35,345 nucleotides of DNA from Nitrospira sp. (GTDB lineage Bacteria; Nitrospirota; Nitrospiria; Nitrospirales; Nitrospiraceae). Numbering within the stretch: the stretch's first letter is position 1; every line of letters starts with the position of its first letter. Positions 23,527 to 31,624 of the stretch are shown one piece after another. The DNA is taken from the NCBI GenBank assembly GCA_005116885.1, contig SWDP01000037.1, forward strand, positions 117,473 to 152,817, written 5' to 3'. Made by a program: the position numbers and the translations under genes. The notes under the pieces were generated by a model. It was not told where the DNA came from and did not search any database. It saw only the letters and a program-made list of their open reading frames with translations.

Positions 23527-25710
23527 TCAGGCCGGCTGAGACTTCAATTCTCGCGCCCAATGGCGATGGTGGGCCATTGCATCGATGAACTTGGAGGCCA
23601 CGCCGCGGGTATCATTCTCCTTACCGATGATGAGACCCTCATCCTCTGTGTTCTGAACACCTTCATGCTCGGACCCGCCTGCGAGATCTCGCCCGAGACA
23701 TGTCATGCGCACAAACCGGCCCCCCGCGCCGGTGGCGGCGATGGTCTTGCAATGTTTGTAGGCCTCCTTCACAAATTCTATGGCGTCGTCTTCTTGTTGG
23801 AGAGCTTGGATGCTCTTGTCCCCACCTGGGATATAGACGGCATCGAAGAGGACTGAACTGGAGGTGAGGAAACTGAAATCGATGTGAATGTCCGCTCCCT
23901 TGTCGCTGGTCAACTTCCCAAGACGAGGGGCCACGATCTTTGCCTGAGCGCCGGCCGCGATCAACGCTTTCTTCATCCCGGTGAGATCCGCGTCATTGAC
24001 TCCATCGCCGGCGAGGATCGCCACTTTGCGCGTCTTGATCCCGCCTTTCACGGAATTGGCCATCGACAACGCGGGTGAGCGGTTCGCTGAGCTTTTGTTG
24101 GGTTTGGGCTGATACTCTGCGGGGTTCCCATCCGCCGGCACGCTCTCGTTCAACAGCGTAGGGGACTTCGTGGGAACGTTCAGTCCCAGTCCTTGTGCCA
24201 CGCGTTTGGCCAGAGAGGAATCGACCTGCGCGAGCATGCCGATCATGCGCTCTCGGATAGCGGGGACTTCCAGCTTGCCGAGCTCAAATCGGAAGGCTCT
24301 CACGATATGAGCTTGCTCCGGTTCGGATTGGCTGTGCCAGAACAGCGAGGCCTGGCTGAAATGATCGAAGAAACTCCGACTTCGCTGCCGTACTTTTGCC
24401 CCGACCATCTTTTCCGCATAGCTGACAAAGCCGCCCAGGTCGGCCTTCGCCTGCATGGGGCAGCCTCCGCCAAGTGAGTTCGGCTGGTAGCTGGTTCGCC
24501 CGTCGTTGATGGCCTGCCGCATGTGTCCGTCGCGTTGGTTGTTGTGAACAGGCGCGACCGGACGGTTGATTGGAATCTCATGGAAGTTTGGACCACCCAA
24601 CCGGATCAGTTGCGTATCCGTGTACGAGAAGAGGCGTCCCTGTAGGAGCGGATCGTTGGAGAAATCAATCCCGGACACGAGATGGCCCGGGTGAAACGCG
24701 ACTTGCTCCGTTTCCGAGAAAAAGTTGTCCGGATTCCGGTTGAGGATCATCTTGCCGACGCGCTGCACGGGGACCAATTCTTCAGGGATGAGTTTTGTAG
24801 GATCCAGCAGATCGAAGCCGAACTTCTGTTCGTCTTTTTCCTCGACGACTTGTATCCCGAATTCCCATTCGGGATAGGCGCCATGTTCGATCGCGTCCCA
24901 CAGGTCGCGCCGGTGAAAGTCCGGATCTTTCCCCGAGATCTTCTGCGCCTCATCCCAGACGACCGAATGGAGACCGAGCAGCGGCTTCCAATGAAACTTC
25001 ACGAAGCGGGCCTGCCCCTTGTCGTTGATCAACCGGAAGGTGTGAACGCCGAAGCCTTCCATCATGCGGTAACTCCTCGGGAGCGCACGGTCCGACATCA
25101 CCCACATGATCATGTGCATGGATTCCGGCATCAAGGAGATGAAGTCCCAGAAGGTATCGTGGGCAGCAGCCGCCTGCGGCATCTCATGATGTGGCTCGGG
25201 CTTCACCGCGTGCACGAGATCAGGAAATTTGAGCGCATCTTGGATAAAGAACACAGGTACATTGTTGCCGACCAGATCGTAATTTCCTTCTTGTGTATAA
25301 AACTTCACCGCGAACCCTCGGGCGTCGCGGGCAAGATCGGATGAGCCCCGCGAGCCGACGACTGTCGAAAACCTCACAAAGACGGGCGTTTTGATCGACG
25401 GATCCTGGAGAAATACGGCCTTGGTCAGTGGAGCCAACGATTTGTACACTTGGAAATACCCATGGGCGGCTGAACCGCGCGCATGCACAACACGCTCAGG
25501 AATTCGCTCATGGTCGAAGTGAGTCATCTTCTCGCGAAGATGAAAATCTTCCAGAAGCGATGGTCCCCGCTCGCCAGCTTTCAGCGAGTTCTGATCGTCG
25601 TTGATCCGTAGACCCTGATTCGTGGTGAGGTATTGCCCTTCGCCGGTCTCACGAAATGCGCACAGGTCAGTACTTTTGGGATTCTGTGCTTCTTGTTTCT
25701 TCTTCGCCAT
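23527..25710 (-). CDS. katE: Catalase HPII-type, large subunit with C-terminal DJ-1/PfpI-like domain
   Basis: 727 residues, typical of large-subunit clade-2 catalases (haem hydroperoxidase, converts H2O2 to water and oxygen). His76 (VVHARGSAAHG) and Asn149 (EGNYDLVGNNVPVFF) are the distal-side residues. The proximal Tyr is in RLFSYTDTQLIRLGGPN at about 363. The extra C-terminal flavodoxin-like/DJ-1 domain spans about 560-725 (KVAILAGDGVNDADLTGMKKAL). The N-terminal arm is shorter than E. coli HPII by about 50 residues. Cytoplasmic. A ribosome site AAAGGA lies about 10 nt before the ATG. It is monocistronic or follows the damaged reductase remnant and yihY. Confidence 0.97.
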   Translation of the reverse strand: MAKKKQEAQNPKSTDLCAFRETGEGQYLTTNQGLRINDDQNSLKAGERGPSLLEDFHLREKMTHFDHERIPERVVHARGSAAHGYFQVYKSLAPLTKAVFLQDPSIKTPVFVRFSTVVGSRGSSDLARDARGFAVKFYTQEGNYDLVGNNVPVFFIQDALKFPDLVHAVKPEPHHEMPQAAAAHDTFWDFISLMPESMHMIMWVMSDRALPRSYRMMEGFGVHTFRLINDKGQARFVKFHWKPLLGLHSVVWDEAQKISGKDPDFHRRDLWDAIEHGAYPEWEFGIQVVEEKDEQKFGFDLLDPTKLIPEELVPVQRVGKMILNRNPDNFFSETEQVAFHPGHLVSGIDFSNDPLLQGRLFSYTDTQLIRLGGPNFHEIPINRPVAPVHNNQRDGHMRQAINDGRTSYQPNSLGGGCPMQAKADLGGFVSYAEKMVGAKVRQRSRSFFDHFSQASLFWHSQSEPEQAHIVRAFRFELGKLEVPAIRERMIGMLAQVDSSLAKRVAQGLGLNVPTKSPTLLNESVPADGNPAEYQPKPNKSSANRSPALSMANSVKGGIKTRKVAILAGDGVNDADLTGMKKALIAAGAQAKIVAPRLGKLTSDKGADIHIDFSFLTSSSVLFDAVYIPGGDKSIQALQQEDDAIEFVKEAYKHCKTIAATGAGGRFVRMTCLGRDLAGGSEHEGVQNTEDEGLIIGKENDTRGVASKFIDAMAHHRHWARELKSQPA

Positions 25711-25815
25711 ACATCCAATCCTTTCTGGGAGATCCGTGTTCCCTCCGGTCAGAGGGGTATGTCATGCACAACGCTACATCTATAGCTCGCATTGAAGTGC
25801 CGTATGGCTCTGCTC

Positions 25816-26035
25816 TTACGTCTTGCGCTCGTGGATCTCCGTCTCAAATCGGGGTAACGTATGCCGCTGCAGACTCTCATCGCCAAATCCCGCTTGATGG
25901 CCTGACCCGCGATCGCTCCCTGACCCGCTGCGATAATCATCTGACGGTTGACCAGGGTCACACAGCCGCGGCATAGAGACCTCCGCCGATGAAGATGACT
26001 TCCCGAAATCCTGTCATGCGAACGGGTCCGATCTT
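25816..26035 (-). pseudogene. Remnant of a thioredoxin-reductase-like flavoprotein C-terminus
   Basis: Directly after the yihY stop codon, minus-strand frames spell the end of a pyridine-nucleotide-disulphide oxidoreductase: VIFIGGGLYAAA, then in a second frame VTLVNRQMIIAAGQGAIAGQAIKRDLA, then in a third DESLQRHTLPRFETEIHERKT-stop. The VNRQ..IAAGQGAIA block is the FAD-contacting C-terminal signature. At least two frame changes in about 200 bp and the absence of the first about 250 residues indicate a decayed gene fragment. No ribosome site or intact frame. Confidence 0.6.
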
Positions 26036-26938
26036 TCAATTCGTGGCGCCGGCCAATTTGACCTCGGGCTTCGTTTGTATGTGCGGCGATGACGCCAAAT
26101 GGGAACCACGAGACTCTGCATACACAGCGGTGAACTCGGCGCCGAACAGAAATATCTGCGACGCATAGTAGACCCAAATCAACATGACCACGAGAGACCC
26201 AGCCGCGCCGTAGGCGATGCCGACATCGCTCTTGCTCAGATAAAAGCCGATTAAGAACTTGCCGATCGTGAAGAGCAGCGACGTGATGATCGCGCCCATC
26301 CACACATCGCTCCACTGAATGGATGCGTCAGGGAGCAATTTGTAGATCATGGCAAATAGGAGTGTGACGATGGCAAATGACACGAAGAAATTGATGAGTT
26401 GCAGCAGCAACCCGGGGACCGGGATAAAATGTTCCAGGGTCGTGCCTATCGCCGATATCCCAGCGCTGATGACCAAGGAGATCAACAGCAGGAATCCGGT
26501 ACCGAGAACCGCCAGGAGTGAAATGAAGCGGTTCCTGAGAGCTTGCCACATGCCCGCCCCCGGCTTTTCCTCGACCCTCCAAATCGTGTTCAGCGCTTCC
26601 TGAAGTTGAGCAAATACACCGGTGGCCCCGAGCACCAGCAGAACAAGGGCCAGGACTGTGGCAATGATGCCGGCGGCGGGCTTCCGGGCTTCTTCGATCA
26701 TGCTTTGAATGGCTTTTGCGCTCTCCTCGCCGACGAGACCTTGAATCTGCCCGATAATCTCGCCTTGCGCCGCCTCCTGCCCGAACACTGACCCCGCAAT
26801 GGCAATGACGATAAGGAGCAAGGGCGCCAGAGAAAAGATCGCATAAAATGCCAAGGCGGCTCCCAGGCCTTGGGCATGATCTGCAGTCCATTTTGTGTAG
26901 GTGGCGCTCAACAGTTTCCACATGACGTTCAGCCCCAT
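26036..26938 (-). CDS. YihY/BrkB-family inner-membrane protein
   Basis: 300 residues with about six transmembrane helices. The family core HAQGLGAALAFYAIFSLAPLLLI leads the first helix, with VLALVLLVLGATGVFAQLQEALNTIWRV in the middle and YGAAGSLVVMLIWVYYASQIFLFGAEFT near the C-terminus. It was once labelled ribonuclease BN; the membrane role is unknown. ATG 26938 is set by GGAGGAG 5 nt upstream; the ORF track starts 23 codons earlier without support. The next gene upstream (hemerythrin-like) ends 87 bp away. Confidence 0.92.
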   Translation of the reverse strand: MGLNVMWKLLSATYTKWTADHAQGLGAALAFYAIFSLAPLLLIVIAIAGSVFGQEAAQGEIIGQIQGLVGEESAKAIQSMIEEARKPAAGIIATVLALVLLVLGATGVFAQLQEALNTIWRVEEKPGAGMWQALRNRFISLLAVLGTGFLLLISLVISAGISAIGTTLEHFIPVPGLLLQLINFFVSFAIVTLLFAMIYKLLPDASIQWSDVWMGAIITSLLFTIGKFLIGFYLSKSDVGIAYGAAGSLVVMLIWVYYASQIFLFGAEFTAVYAESRGSHLASSPHIQTKPEVKLAGATN

Positions 26939-27025
26939 AGGCTCCTCCAGACACCGACAACTTGGGGACGCCCAGCGCATGCTTGTCACTCGGCGTCCCC
27001 GTTGCACCTAGACCGATAAGTTGCC

Positions 27026-27505
27026 TTACTTCTTCTTGGGGGCCTTCTTTGCCGTCAACTGTTCCTTGCGCTTCACGACTTGGGAACAGAGTGCTTCCCA
27101 ATCGATCTCGCAGTCTTCAGCCTTCGAAAACATTTCTGCCTCTTCTTCCTTAATGTGATGCCGGACGTTCTCGGCCAGCACGGTAAACTTGGCATCGTAG
27201 CGTTCGTCGCTGGGCTTCATTTTCTTCAGTTCCCCGAGCAGCCCGTGCACGACATGATGCTCCTCAAGCGCCTCATTCATCAGGTCATCGTCATCGATTT
27301 CCGCGCGAATGGCCGGATAGATGAGTTCTTCCTCCAACTTGCTATGCACCTCCAGTTCCATCAACGCCGTCTCGACGATCTGCTGTTTTGCTTTGGTGTC
27401 TTCGGCCTGCTCGAATTTATCGAAGAGACCCTTCACTTTCTTATGGTCTTCCCGAAGCATGTCCGTTACCGATGACGCGCCGGCTTCCTGAGATTTGGTA
27501 AACAT
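27026..27505 (-). CDS. Hemerythrin-like (HHE) domain protein 1
   Basis: 159 residues, four-helix bundle. Candidate di-iron ligands are His in MLREDHKKVKGLF, His and Glu in ELEVHSKLEEELIYPAI, His in LEEHHVVHGLL, and His/Glu in ENVRHHIKEEEAEMF. The C-terminus is Lys-rich (TAKKAPKKK). The family binds O2, NO or peroxide, or senses them. ATG 27505 has GGGAGG 8 nt upstream (the ORF track starts 33 codons too early). A paralogue lies at 29044-29601. An operator-like site is 174 bp upstream. Confidence 0.92.
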   Translation of the reverse strand: MFTKSQEAGASSVTDMLREDHKKVKGLFDKFEQAEDTKAKQQIVETALMELEVHSKLEEELIYPAIRAEIDDDDLMNEALEEHHVVHGLLGELKKMKPSDERYDAKFTVLAENVRHHIKEEEAEMFSKAEDCEIDWEALCSQVVKRKEQLTAKKAPKKK

Positions 27506-27905
27506 GAGCGATCCTCCCTTTGATGAATAAATGAAATCGGGTACTCGACGATTACGAATGGAAACGATTGCAACGCCCATCTCGCGTGACACGCGCCGCC
27601 ACATCTTTCCAATAGCGTCTTCATCGCTATTGTTTCTCTCACCGTTCTGATTATGCCGTGGCCGAGGAAGGTATAAGACTGGGTTCTACCCTAGTCCGTA
27701 GTACTCATACCGGTTCGTCGAGAAAATGCGAGCCTTGTTGCGAGACCGATTGGGGGGAGCCGTGAGCAATCGAACTCGTGCGTGAAGAGTCCGAGGGCGA
27801 GCACCGGCGAAGAGCTTGTGGTGGCAGCGGCTAGGCGATTGCTGCGGTGATGAGGCCGCCGAGCCGACGGCGAATTCAGCAAGCGGCACGGTATAGAGAC
27901 GAAAT
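27506..27905. other. Intergenic region upstream of hemerythrin 1
   Basis: 400 bp with the operator-like site at 27679-27694. Short minus-strand ORFs (27686-27889, 27691-27882) overlap that site and show no family signal. Nothing else recognised. Confidence 0.4.
27679..27694 (-). promoter_or_regulatory. Degenerate operator-like site (CTAGG-N6-CCCAG)
   Basis: ACTAGGGTAGAACCCAGTCTTATACC toward hemerythrin 1, 174 bp before its ATG. The trailing CAGTCTTATACC could include a -10-like element (TATACC), which would place the site near -35. Confidence 0.5.
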
Positions 27906-28556
27906 TTATCGACGCGTAGAGTCGTGCTCGGACCGAGGGGCCTGTTCTCGGCGGTTACCTGCGATCATCTGCACGAGGGCCGGGACCGCTTGACGGAGCA
28001 TCTCGTGGAGGAGACCACGTCCGAATCGGACGAAGCCGCTCCGTACGACACCGAGTTCGTCTTGGAGAACTCGCTCCAGCTCAGCCCATAATGTGAATCG
28101 ATTGGACTGGCCTTGTTCCTTACTCGCATTGTCCGCTTCGCGATGAGGGTAGAAGGAATAGACTCCGGACTCTTGCTGTTCGGACGAGGGTGAGCCGCTC
28201 GTGGGCATCACTGCCGCACTCTTTGCACCTCGGGGGTAATAGGGAACCACTCCGTCGATCCTCCAGCCGCGACGGTAGAGGGTGCCGACCGCATAGCCGA
28301 GGACCATGGTCCCGCCCACGAACACCCATGGGTGGCGTGCGACATGGACGCGTGGATCAAAGGCTTCCTTGGTCGCCTGCAACGTTTCATGCACAGATGC
28401 CGTCGTTTTGTCCGCAACGTGAGTCATTGTAGTCCTCGCATGTTGCATCGTGGATCCCACGTGTTGCTCAATGGCTCCCAGTTTTTCGGCAATTGCGATT
28501 CTGGTCTGGACGATATCTTTGATGTCTTGGGCAATGCGATCCGCGCCTTTGTCCAT
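27906..28556 (-). CDS. DUF883/ElaB-like membrane-anchored protein
   Basis: 216 residues. The first about 75 form an amphipathic helix (IDxDIKDIVQTRIAIAEKLGAIEQHV-type; here QDIKDIVQTRIAIAEKL) with Thr/His-rich spacing. One membrane segment follows the HPWVFVGGTMVLGYAVGTLYRRG motif typical of DUF883/ElaB proteins, then a polar tail to residue 216. Such proteins are ribosome- or envelope-associated and stress-induced in enterobacteria; the role here is inferred only by resemblance. ATG 28556 has GGAAGGGA 4-5 nt upstream. It is followed by 350 bp of non-coding DNA. Confidence 0.78.
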   Translation of the reverse strand: MDKGADRIAQDIKDIVQTRIAIAEKLGAIEQHVGSTMQHARTTMTHVADKTTASVHETLQATKEAFDPRVHVARHPWVFVGGTMVLGYAVGTLYRRGWRIDGVVPYYPRGAKSAAVMPTSGSPSSEQQESGVYSFYPHREADNASKEQGQSNRFTLWAELERVLQDELGVVRSGFVRFGRGLLHEMLRQAVPALVQMIAGNRREQAPRSEHDSTRR

Positions 28557-28655
28557 GATTTCCCTTCCTGTCTTAGTCTAAAATATTTAAGTCAATGAGG
28601 GGATCGTTCTTCCGCCGCCGGATTCCACTCTATACTGGGGCATCAGGATCTGACG

Positions 28656-29000
28656 TCACCGCCGCCGAGATCGAGAGAACAGGTATCCCACTGAGACCCC
28701 GAGCACCATAACTTGAAGTGGATGGCGACGGATAAGCGTCGCCACGTCCTCGACCACGCCCACCATTCCACGCTTACTGAGATACGCGGTTGAGGTGTCG
28801 AGACCGTCTGCAACCATTCCCATCGCAGCACAAGTACTGTTCTGGGTTCGTCGCAGGGTATCCTGTATCGTGTGCGCCACCGTGTTTTCGGTCTGACCGA
28901 TTGAGCCGGCCAATTCTTCGGCCTGTTCGGGTACCCTCTCCCTCGCTTGTCGCACAGAGGGTCCGCTTGATTTCATTGCGAATTCTTTTATGGGCGCCAT
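28656..29000 (-). CDS. Small DUF883-like membrane-anchored protein
   Basis: 114 residues. An N-terminal helical region (VRQARERVPEQAEELAGSIG) precedes a C-terminal RRHPLQVMVLGVSVGYLFSR membrane segment ending in RSRRR. The RRHP + VxxGxxxGY layout matches the anchor of the neighbouring 216-residue protein, so the two are probably distant paralogues. ATG 29000 has AAGGAGG 4 nt upstream. It starts 43 bp after hemerythrin 2, suggesting co-transcription. Confidence 0.78.
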   Translation of the reverse strand: MAPIKEFAMKSSGPSVRQARERVPEQAEELAGSIGQTENTVAHTIQDTLRRTQNSTCAAMGMVADGLDTSTAYLSKRGMVGVVEDVATLIRRHPLQVMVLGVSVGYLFSRSRRR

Positions 29001-29043
29001 CTATCCTCCTTTTCCTCACCACGGTGCGAACCCTGTCCTCGTG

Positions 29044-29601
29044 TCAGCCTCCTGATCGGCCTGAAAGAACCGCACGCGTAGCACGGACTGTCTCGCGCGC
29101 GTTGACAATCACGGGCACCCCAAGCAGCCATAACGGTTTTTGCTCTAAGCTTTGACGTCGCTGTACCACGTGTGTCGTCAGACGCTCCCAGTCCAGGTCT
29201 GTCTGCTCTGCGAGGGGGAACATCTTCCCCTCCTCGTTGATATGGTGTGTGACCTGGTCCCTGAGGGCCGTACACATGGACTCATATCGCTTATCCTCGG
29301 GATCCATGTTCTTGAGCGCGTTGACCAGCGCGTGAACGATATGGAGTGTCTCGCGAACCTCGTCCATCAGATCCAGGCTCTGCTCGTGAACATGTTCCCG
29401 CCAGGCAGGGTAAATGAGTTCCTCTTTGAGCCTGGTATGGACTTCCAGGACTGCGAGAGCTTCCCTCACGATTTCCGGTTTCTTTGTCATCGTCGTGTTG
29501 TCAAACTGTTCAAACAGCTGTCTAAGATTACGATGGTCTTCACGGAGCATCAACGTGATAAAGGTAGCTCTGGCCTCGATCGTCTGTGCCTGATTCGCCA
29601 T
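29044..29601 (-). CDS. Hemerythrin-like (HHE) domain protein 2
   Basis: 185 residues. It aligns with the protein at 27026-27505: MLREDHRNLRQLFEQFD, LEVHTRLKEELIYPAW, LHIVHALVNALKNMDPEDKRYES, VTHHINEEGKMFPLAEQTDLDWE. The His/Glu ligand set is conserved. The C-terminal 30 residues (ARETVRATRAVLSGRSGG) are extra relative to paralogue 1. ATG 29601 is preceded by AAGGAGG. It is probably the first gene of a unit with the two DUF883-like genes. A degenerate operator lies 156 bp upstream. Confidence 0.92.
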   Translation of the reverse strand: MANQAQTIEARATFITLMLREDHRNLRQLFEQFDNTTMTKKPEIVREALAVLEVHTRLKEELIYPAWREHVHEQSLDLMDEVRETLHIVHALVNALKNMDPEDKRYESMCTALRDQVTHHINEEGKMFPLAEQTDLDWERLTTHVVQRRQSLEQKPLWLLGVPVIVNARETVRATRAVLSGRSGG

Positions 29602-29910
29602 AGATCCTCCTTATGTTCGGTTCGTAGTTCACGGGCCTCGCCGCAGTCCAACGGCGAGGGAAGCTCCTTCCCGATTGTTTCCATCTGACGGTCTCCGATA
29701 GCGTGGCAGCGTTCCATCATTACCACGGATGATTGCATGGGTCCGGCCGACCCACCACTCGGAGTTCCCCTAGTTCTTGGGACCTTCCTCGTAAGAACCC
29801 GTCGGCATAGACCGTTCTACTGCGGCGATCTGGGGTCTCGCATCTGGCCGTATCTCTCTTGCCTCGGCACGAAGGCAATGTCGGACAGGCTCCTGGAGGA
29901 GCCCCTCGCA
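29602..29910. other. Intergenic region upstream of hemerythrin 2
   Basis: 309 bp with the operator-like site at 29758-29773; no gene recognised. The short ORFs here have no support. Confidence 0.4.
29758..29773 (-). promoter_or_regulatory. Degenerate operator-like site (CTAGG-N6-CCGAG)
   Basis: AACTAGGGGAACTCCGAGTGG toward hemerythrin 2, 156 bp upstream. It has the same orientation as the other degenerate copies. Confidence 0.45.
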
Positions 29911-31056
29911 TTACACTGTCTTGTCAGCCAAATTATGAGCGGCGCGCAGATCTTCGCGAGGATCGCTCGTGACGCCAATGATCATGCCGCTGCCTTGTTG
30001 CTGGTATTCTTCCTGGTAGATCACAAACGTGACGAGGACGACGGCGAGGAGAACGGGGCCGAGAAATAGACCGAGAAATCCGAAGTACGCGAGGCCCCCC
30101 AACGAGGCTAAGAACAGGGGAAGCACCGGGAGCCGCGCTTTCCCACCGACGAGAAGGGGCTGCAGTAGATTGTCCATCAGGCCCACCAGGCCGAGGCCGA
30201 TCCCGATGAGAATGACGCCTTTGGCTACCGCCCCGCTGAACAATAGGTATAATGCGACTGGCGCCCACACTATCGCTGTGCCGCCGACGGGGAGCAGAGA
30301 AAGCAGCCCAGATAAAGCGCCGAGAAATACTGAAAAAGGCACTCCCAATAAATAGTACGTCACCCCGGCCGTCGCCCCCTGGGCAACGGCGGTCAATAAC
30401 GTGCCCCTCACGACTGCCTTCATGGTCGTATTGAGACGTTCGAAGATCTTTGCCTTGTGCTCCTCTTCGAGGGGAATCGCCCGGAAGATTGTGTCCCACG
30501 TACGGGGTCCGTCGCGGAATAAGAAGAACAAGGTGAAGAGCATAATGAGAAAGTTTGTCGCGAGGAGCAATGCATTCCTGGCAAAATCAGCCCCTTGCGA
30601 AAGAAGAAAGCCACTGACGGCCCTCCCGCCTTCCAGGAGGGAGTCCTCGACTTGCCCGCTGCCGCTCACAATGAGACGTCCCGCCAATTCCTGGATCAGC
30701 CCTCCGACCCCGGGTACCTTGGCAAGCACAACGCCTATGTCTTTCAGATGTCCTCCCTTCAGCCACTCTGAAGCTTGAGCATACGCTTCCACTCCTTGCT
30801 GACCGGCGAGGATCATGCCGTATAAGGCAGGAGCCACCGCCATGATCAGTACTCCCCCCGTCATGATTCCGGCAGCCACATTTCCGCGTTGTCCCACGCA
30901 AGCCAATAATCGTATGTACACAGGATACGTCGTGGTCGCGAGGATCACAGCCCAGAGAATCGGCGAGAAGAACGGACTGAGAATCAGTCCCAGTTGCCAC
31001 AGGAGCAGAAGAAACACCAGCAGAAAGGTCACTGTAAATAGCTGTCGTCTAGACAT
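29911..31056 (-). CDS. AI-2E-family (PerM-like) transporter
   Basis: 381 residues with about eight transmembrane helices. Family landmarks are the N-terminal FLLVFLLLLWQLGLILSPFFSPILWAVILA, the central LFFLFRDGPRTWD, and the re-entrant-like GLLSLLPVGGTAIVWAPVALYLL followed by VGLMDNLLQPLLVGGKARLPVL. Such proteins export small molecules or couple to Na+/H+; the substrate cannot be told from sequence. The start at ATG 31056 has only a weak GAG upstream; no better one is in frame. It lies between hemerythrin 2 and the holin-like gene, 85 bp downstream of the latter. Confidence 0.93.
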   Translation of the reverse strand: MSRRQLFTVTFLLVFLLLLWQLGLILSPFFSPILWAVILATTTYPVYIRLLACVGQRGNVAAGIMTGGVLIMAVAPALYGMILAGQQGVEAYAQASEWLKGGHLKDIGVVLAKVPGVGGLIQELAGRLIVSGSGQVEDSLLEGGRAVSGFLLSQGADFARNALLLATNFLIMLFTLFFLFRDGPRTWDTIFRAIPLEEEHKAKIFERLNTTMKAVVRGTLLTAVAQGATAGVTYYLLGVPFSVFLGALSGLLSLLPVGGTAIVWAPVALYLLFSGAVAKGVILIGIGLGLVGLMDNLLQPLLVGGKARLPVLPLFLASLGGLAYFGFLGLFLGPVLLAVVLVTFVIYQEEYQQQGSGMIIGVTSDPREDLRAAHNLADKTV

Positions 31057-31130
31057 CGGCTCAAAACCAGCAAGATGATCGCAAAGGGACTATCGGCTTA
31101 CTCAAAAGACTGAGGGACACCGAGCACTAT

Positions 31131-31150
31131 CTATGTAAACCTATGTAAAC
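31131..31150. repeat. Tandem duplication of CTATGTAAAC
   Basis: Two adjacent identical 10-mers, CTATGTAAAC CTATGTAAAC, at the stop codon of the holin-like gene (CTA at 31141 is the TAG stop). The duplication re-creates the stop 10 bp on. Probably a small slippage event. Confidence 0.6.
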
Positions 31151-31557
31151 CGCGTGCGCACCCACTCCGTCATCCATTTGGCGTCGTCCATCAGGGTTCG
31201 TACCGTTCGTAGTGGGATGATATGAACGGACTTTGCCACTCCCCATCCGGCCGCTGCGAGCCCCCACGCCCCACCCAGGAGAACAACACTCACGATGGCG
31301 GCACAAGCCCAGGCAGGCAACCCTGTATACTCAAAGAGGATCAGCACACAGACCGCGGCGGCGACGAACAATCCGATCAGTGCCAGCACCGCAGCGATCC
31401 CGCACCACAGGACCGACTTGATGATCTTGCCGATTTCGTACTGAACCTCATGTTGCGCCAAGGCCATTTCCTGGCGTATGAGCGCGCGCACATCTCTCAA
31501 GAGCCCGCCCACCACTGTCTCAATTCCTGATCGTTCTGTGTCGTGCGTCTGTGGCAT
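31141..31557 (-). CDS. Phage-holin-family (DUF1469) membrane protein
   Basis: 138 residues. An N-terminal amphipathic helix (LLRDVRALIRQEMALAQHEV) precedes two close transmembrane segments (LWCGIAAVLALIGLFVAAAVCVLILF and ACAAIVSVVLLGGAWGLAAAGWG). This is the PF07332/DUF1469 pattern seen in cellular, non-phage envelope-stress clusters. The C-terminal RTLMDDAKWMTEWVRTRFT is polar. ATG 31557 has GAGGT 5 nt upstream. It sits with AI-2E-type, YtxH and BON genes in the stress block. Confidence 0.87.
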   Translation of the reverse strand: MPQTHDTERSGIETVVGGLLRDVRALIRQEMALAQHEVQYEIGKIIKSVLWCGIAAVLALIGLFVAAAVCVLILFEYTGLPAWACAAIVSVVLLGGAWGLAAAGWGVAKSVHIIPLRTVRTLMDDAKWMTEWVRTRFT

Positions 31558-31624
31558 CGTGACCTCACTGTAATTCCAGGAAGAACATATCCTAGTGTGA
31601 CTCCGATGAGCACAACATCGGACT

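Noticed and set aside
24682-25344. 220-residue plus-strand ORF
   Set aside because: Antisense shadow of katE, whose frame carries all catalytic residues.
31131-31150. Tandem 10-mer as an attachment site
   Set aside because: Only a local duplication at a stop codon; no integrase, tRNA or second copy elsewhere in the window.
31141-31557. Holin-like gene as evidence of a prophage
   Set aside because: No other phage genes; DUF1469 proteins occur widely in cellular envelope-stress clusters.
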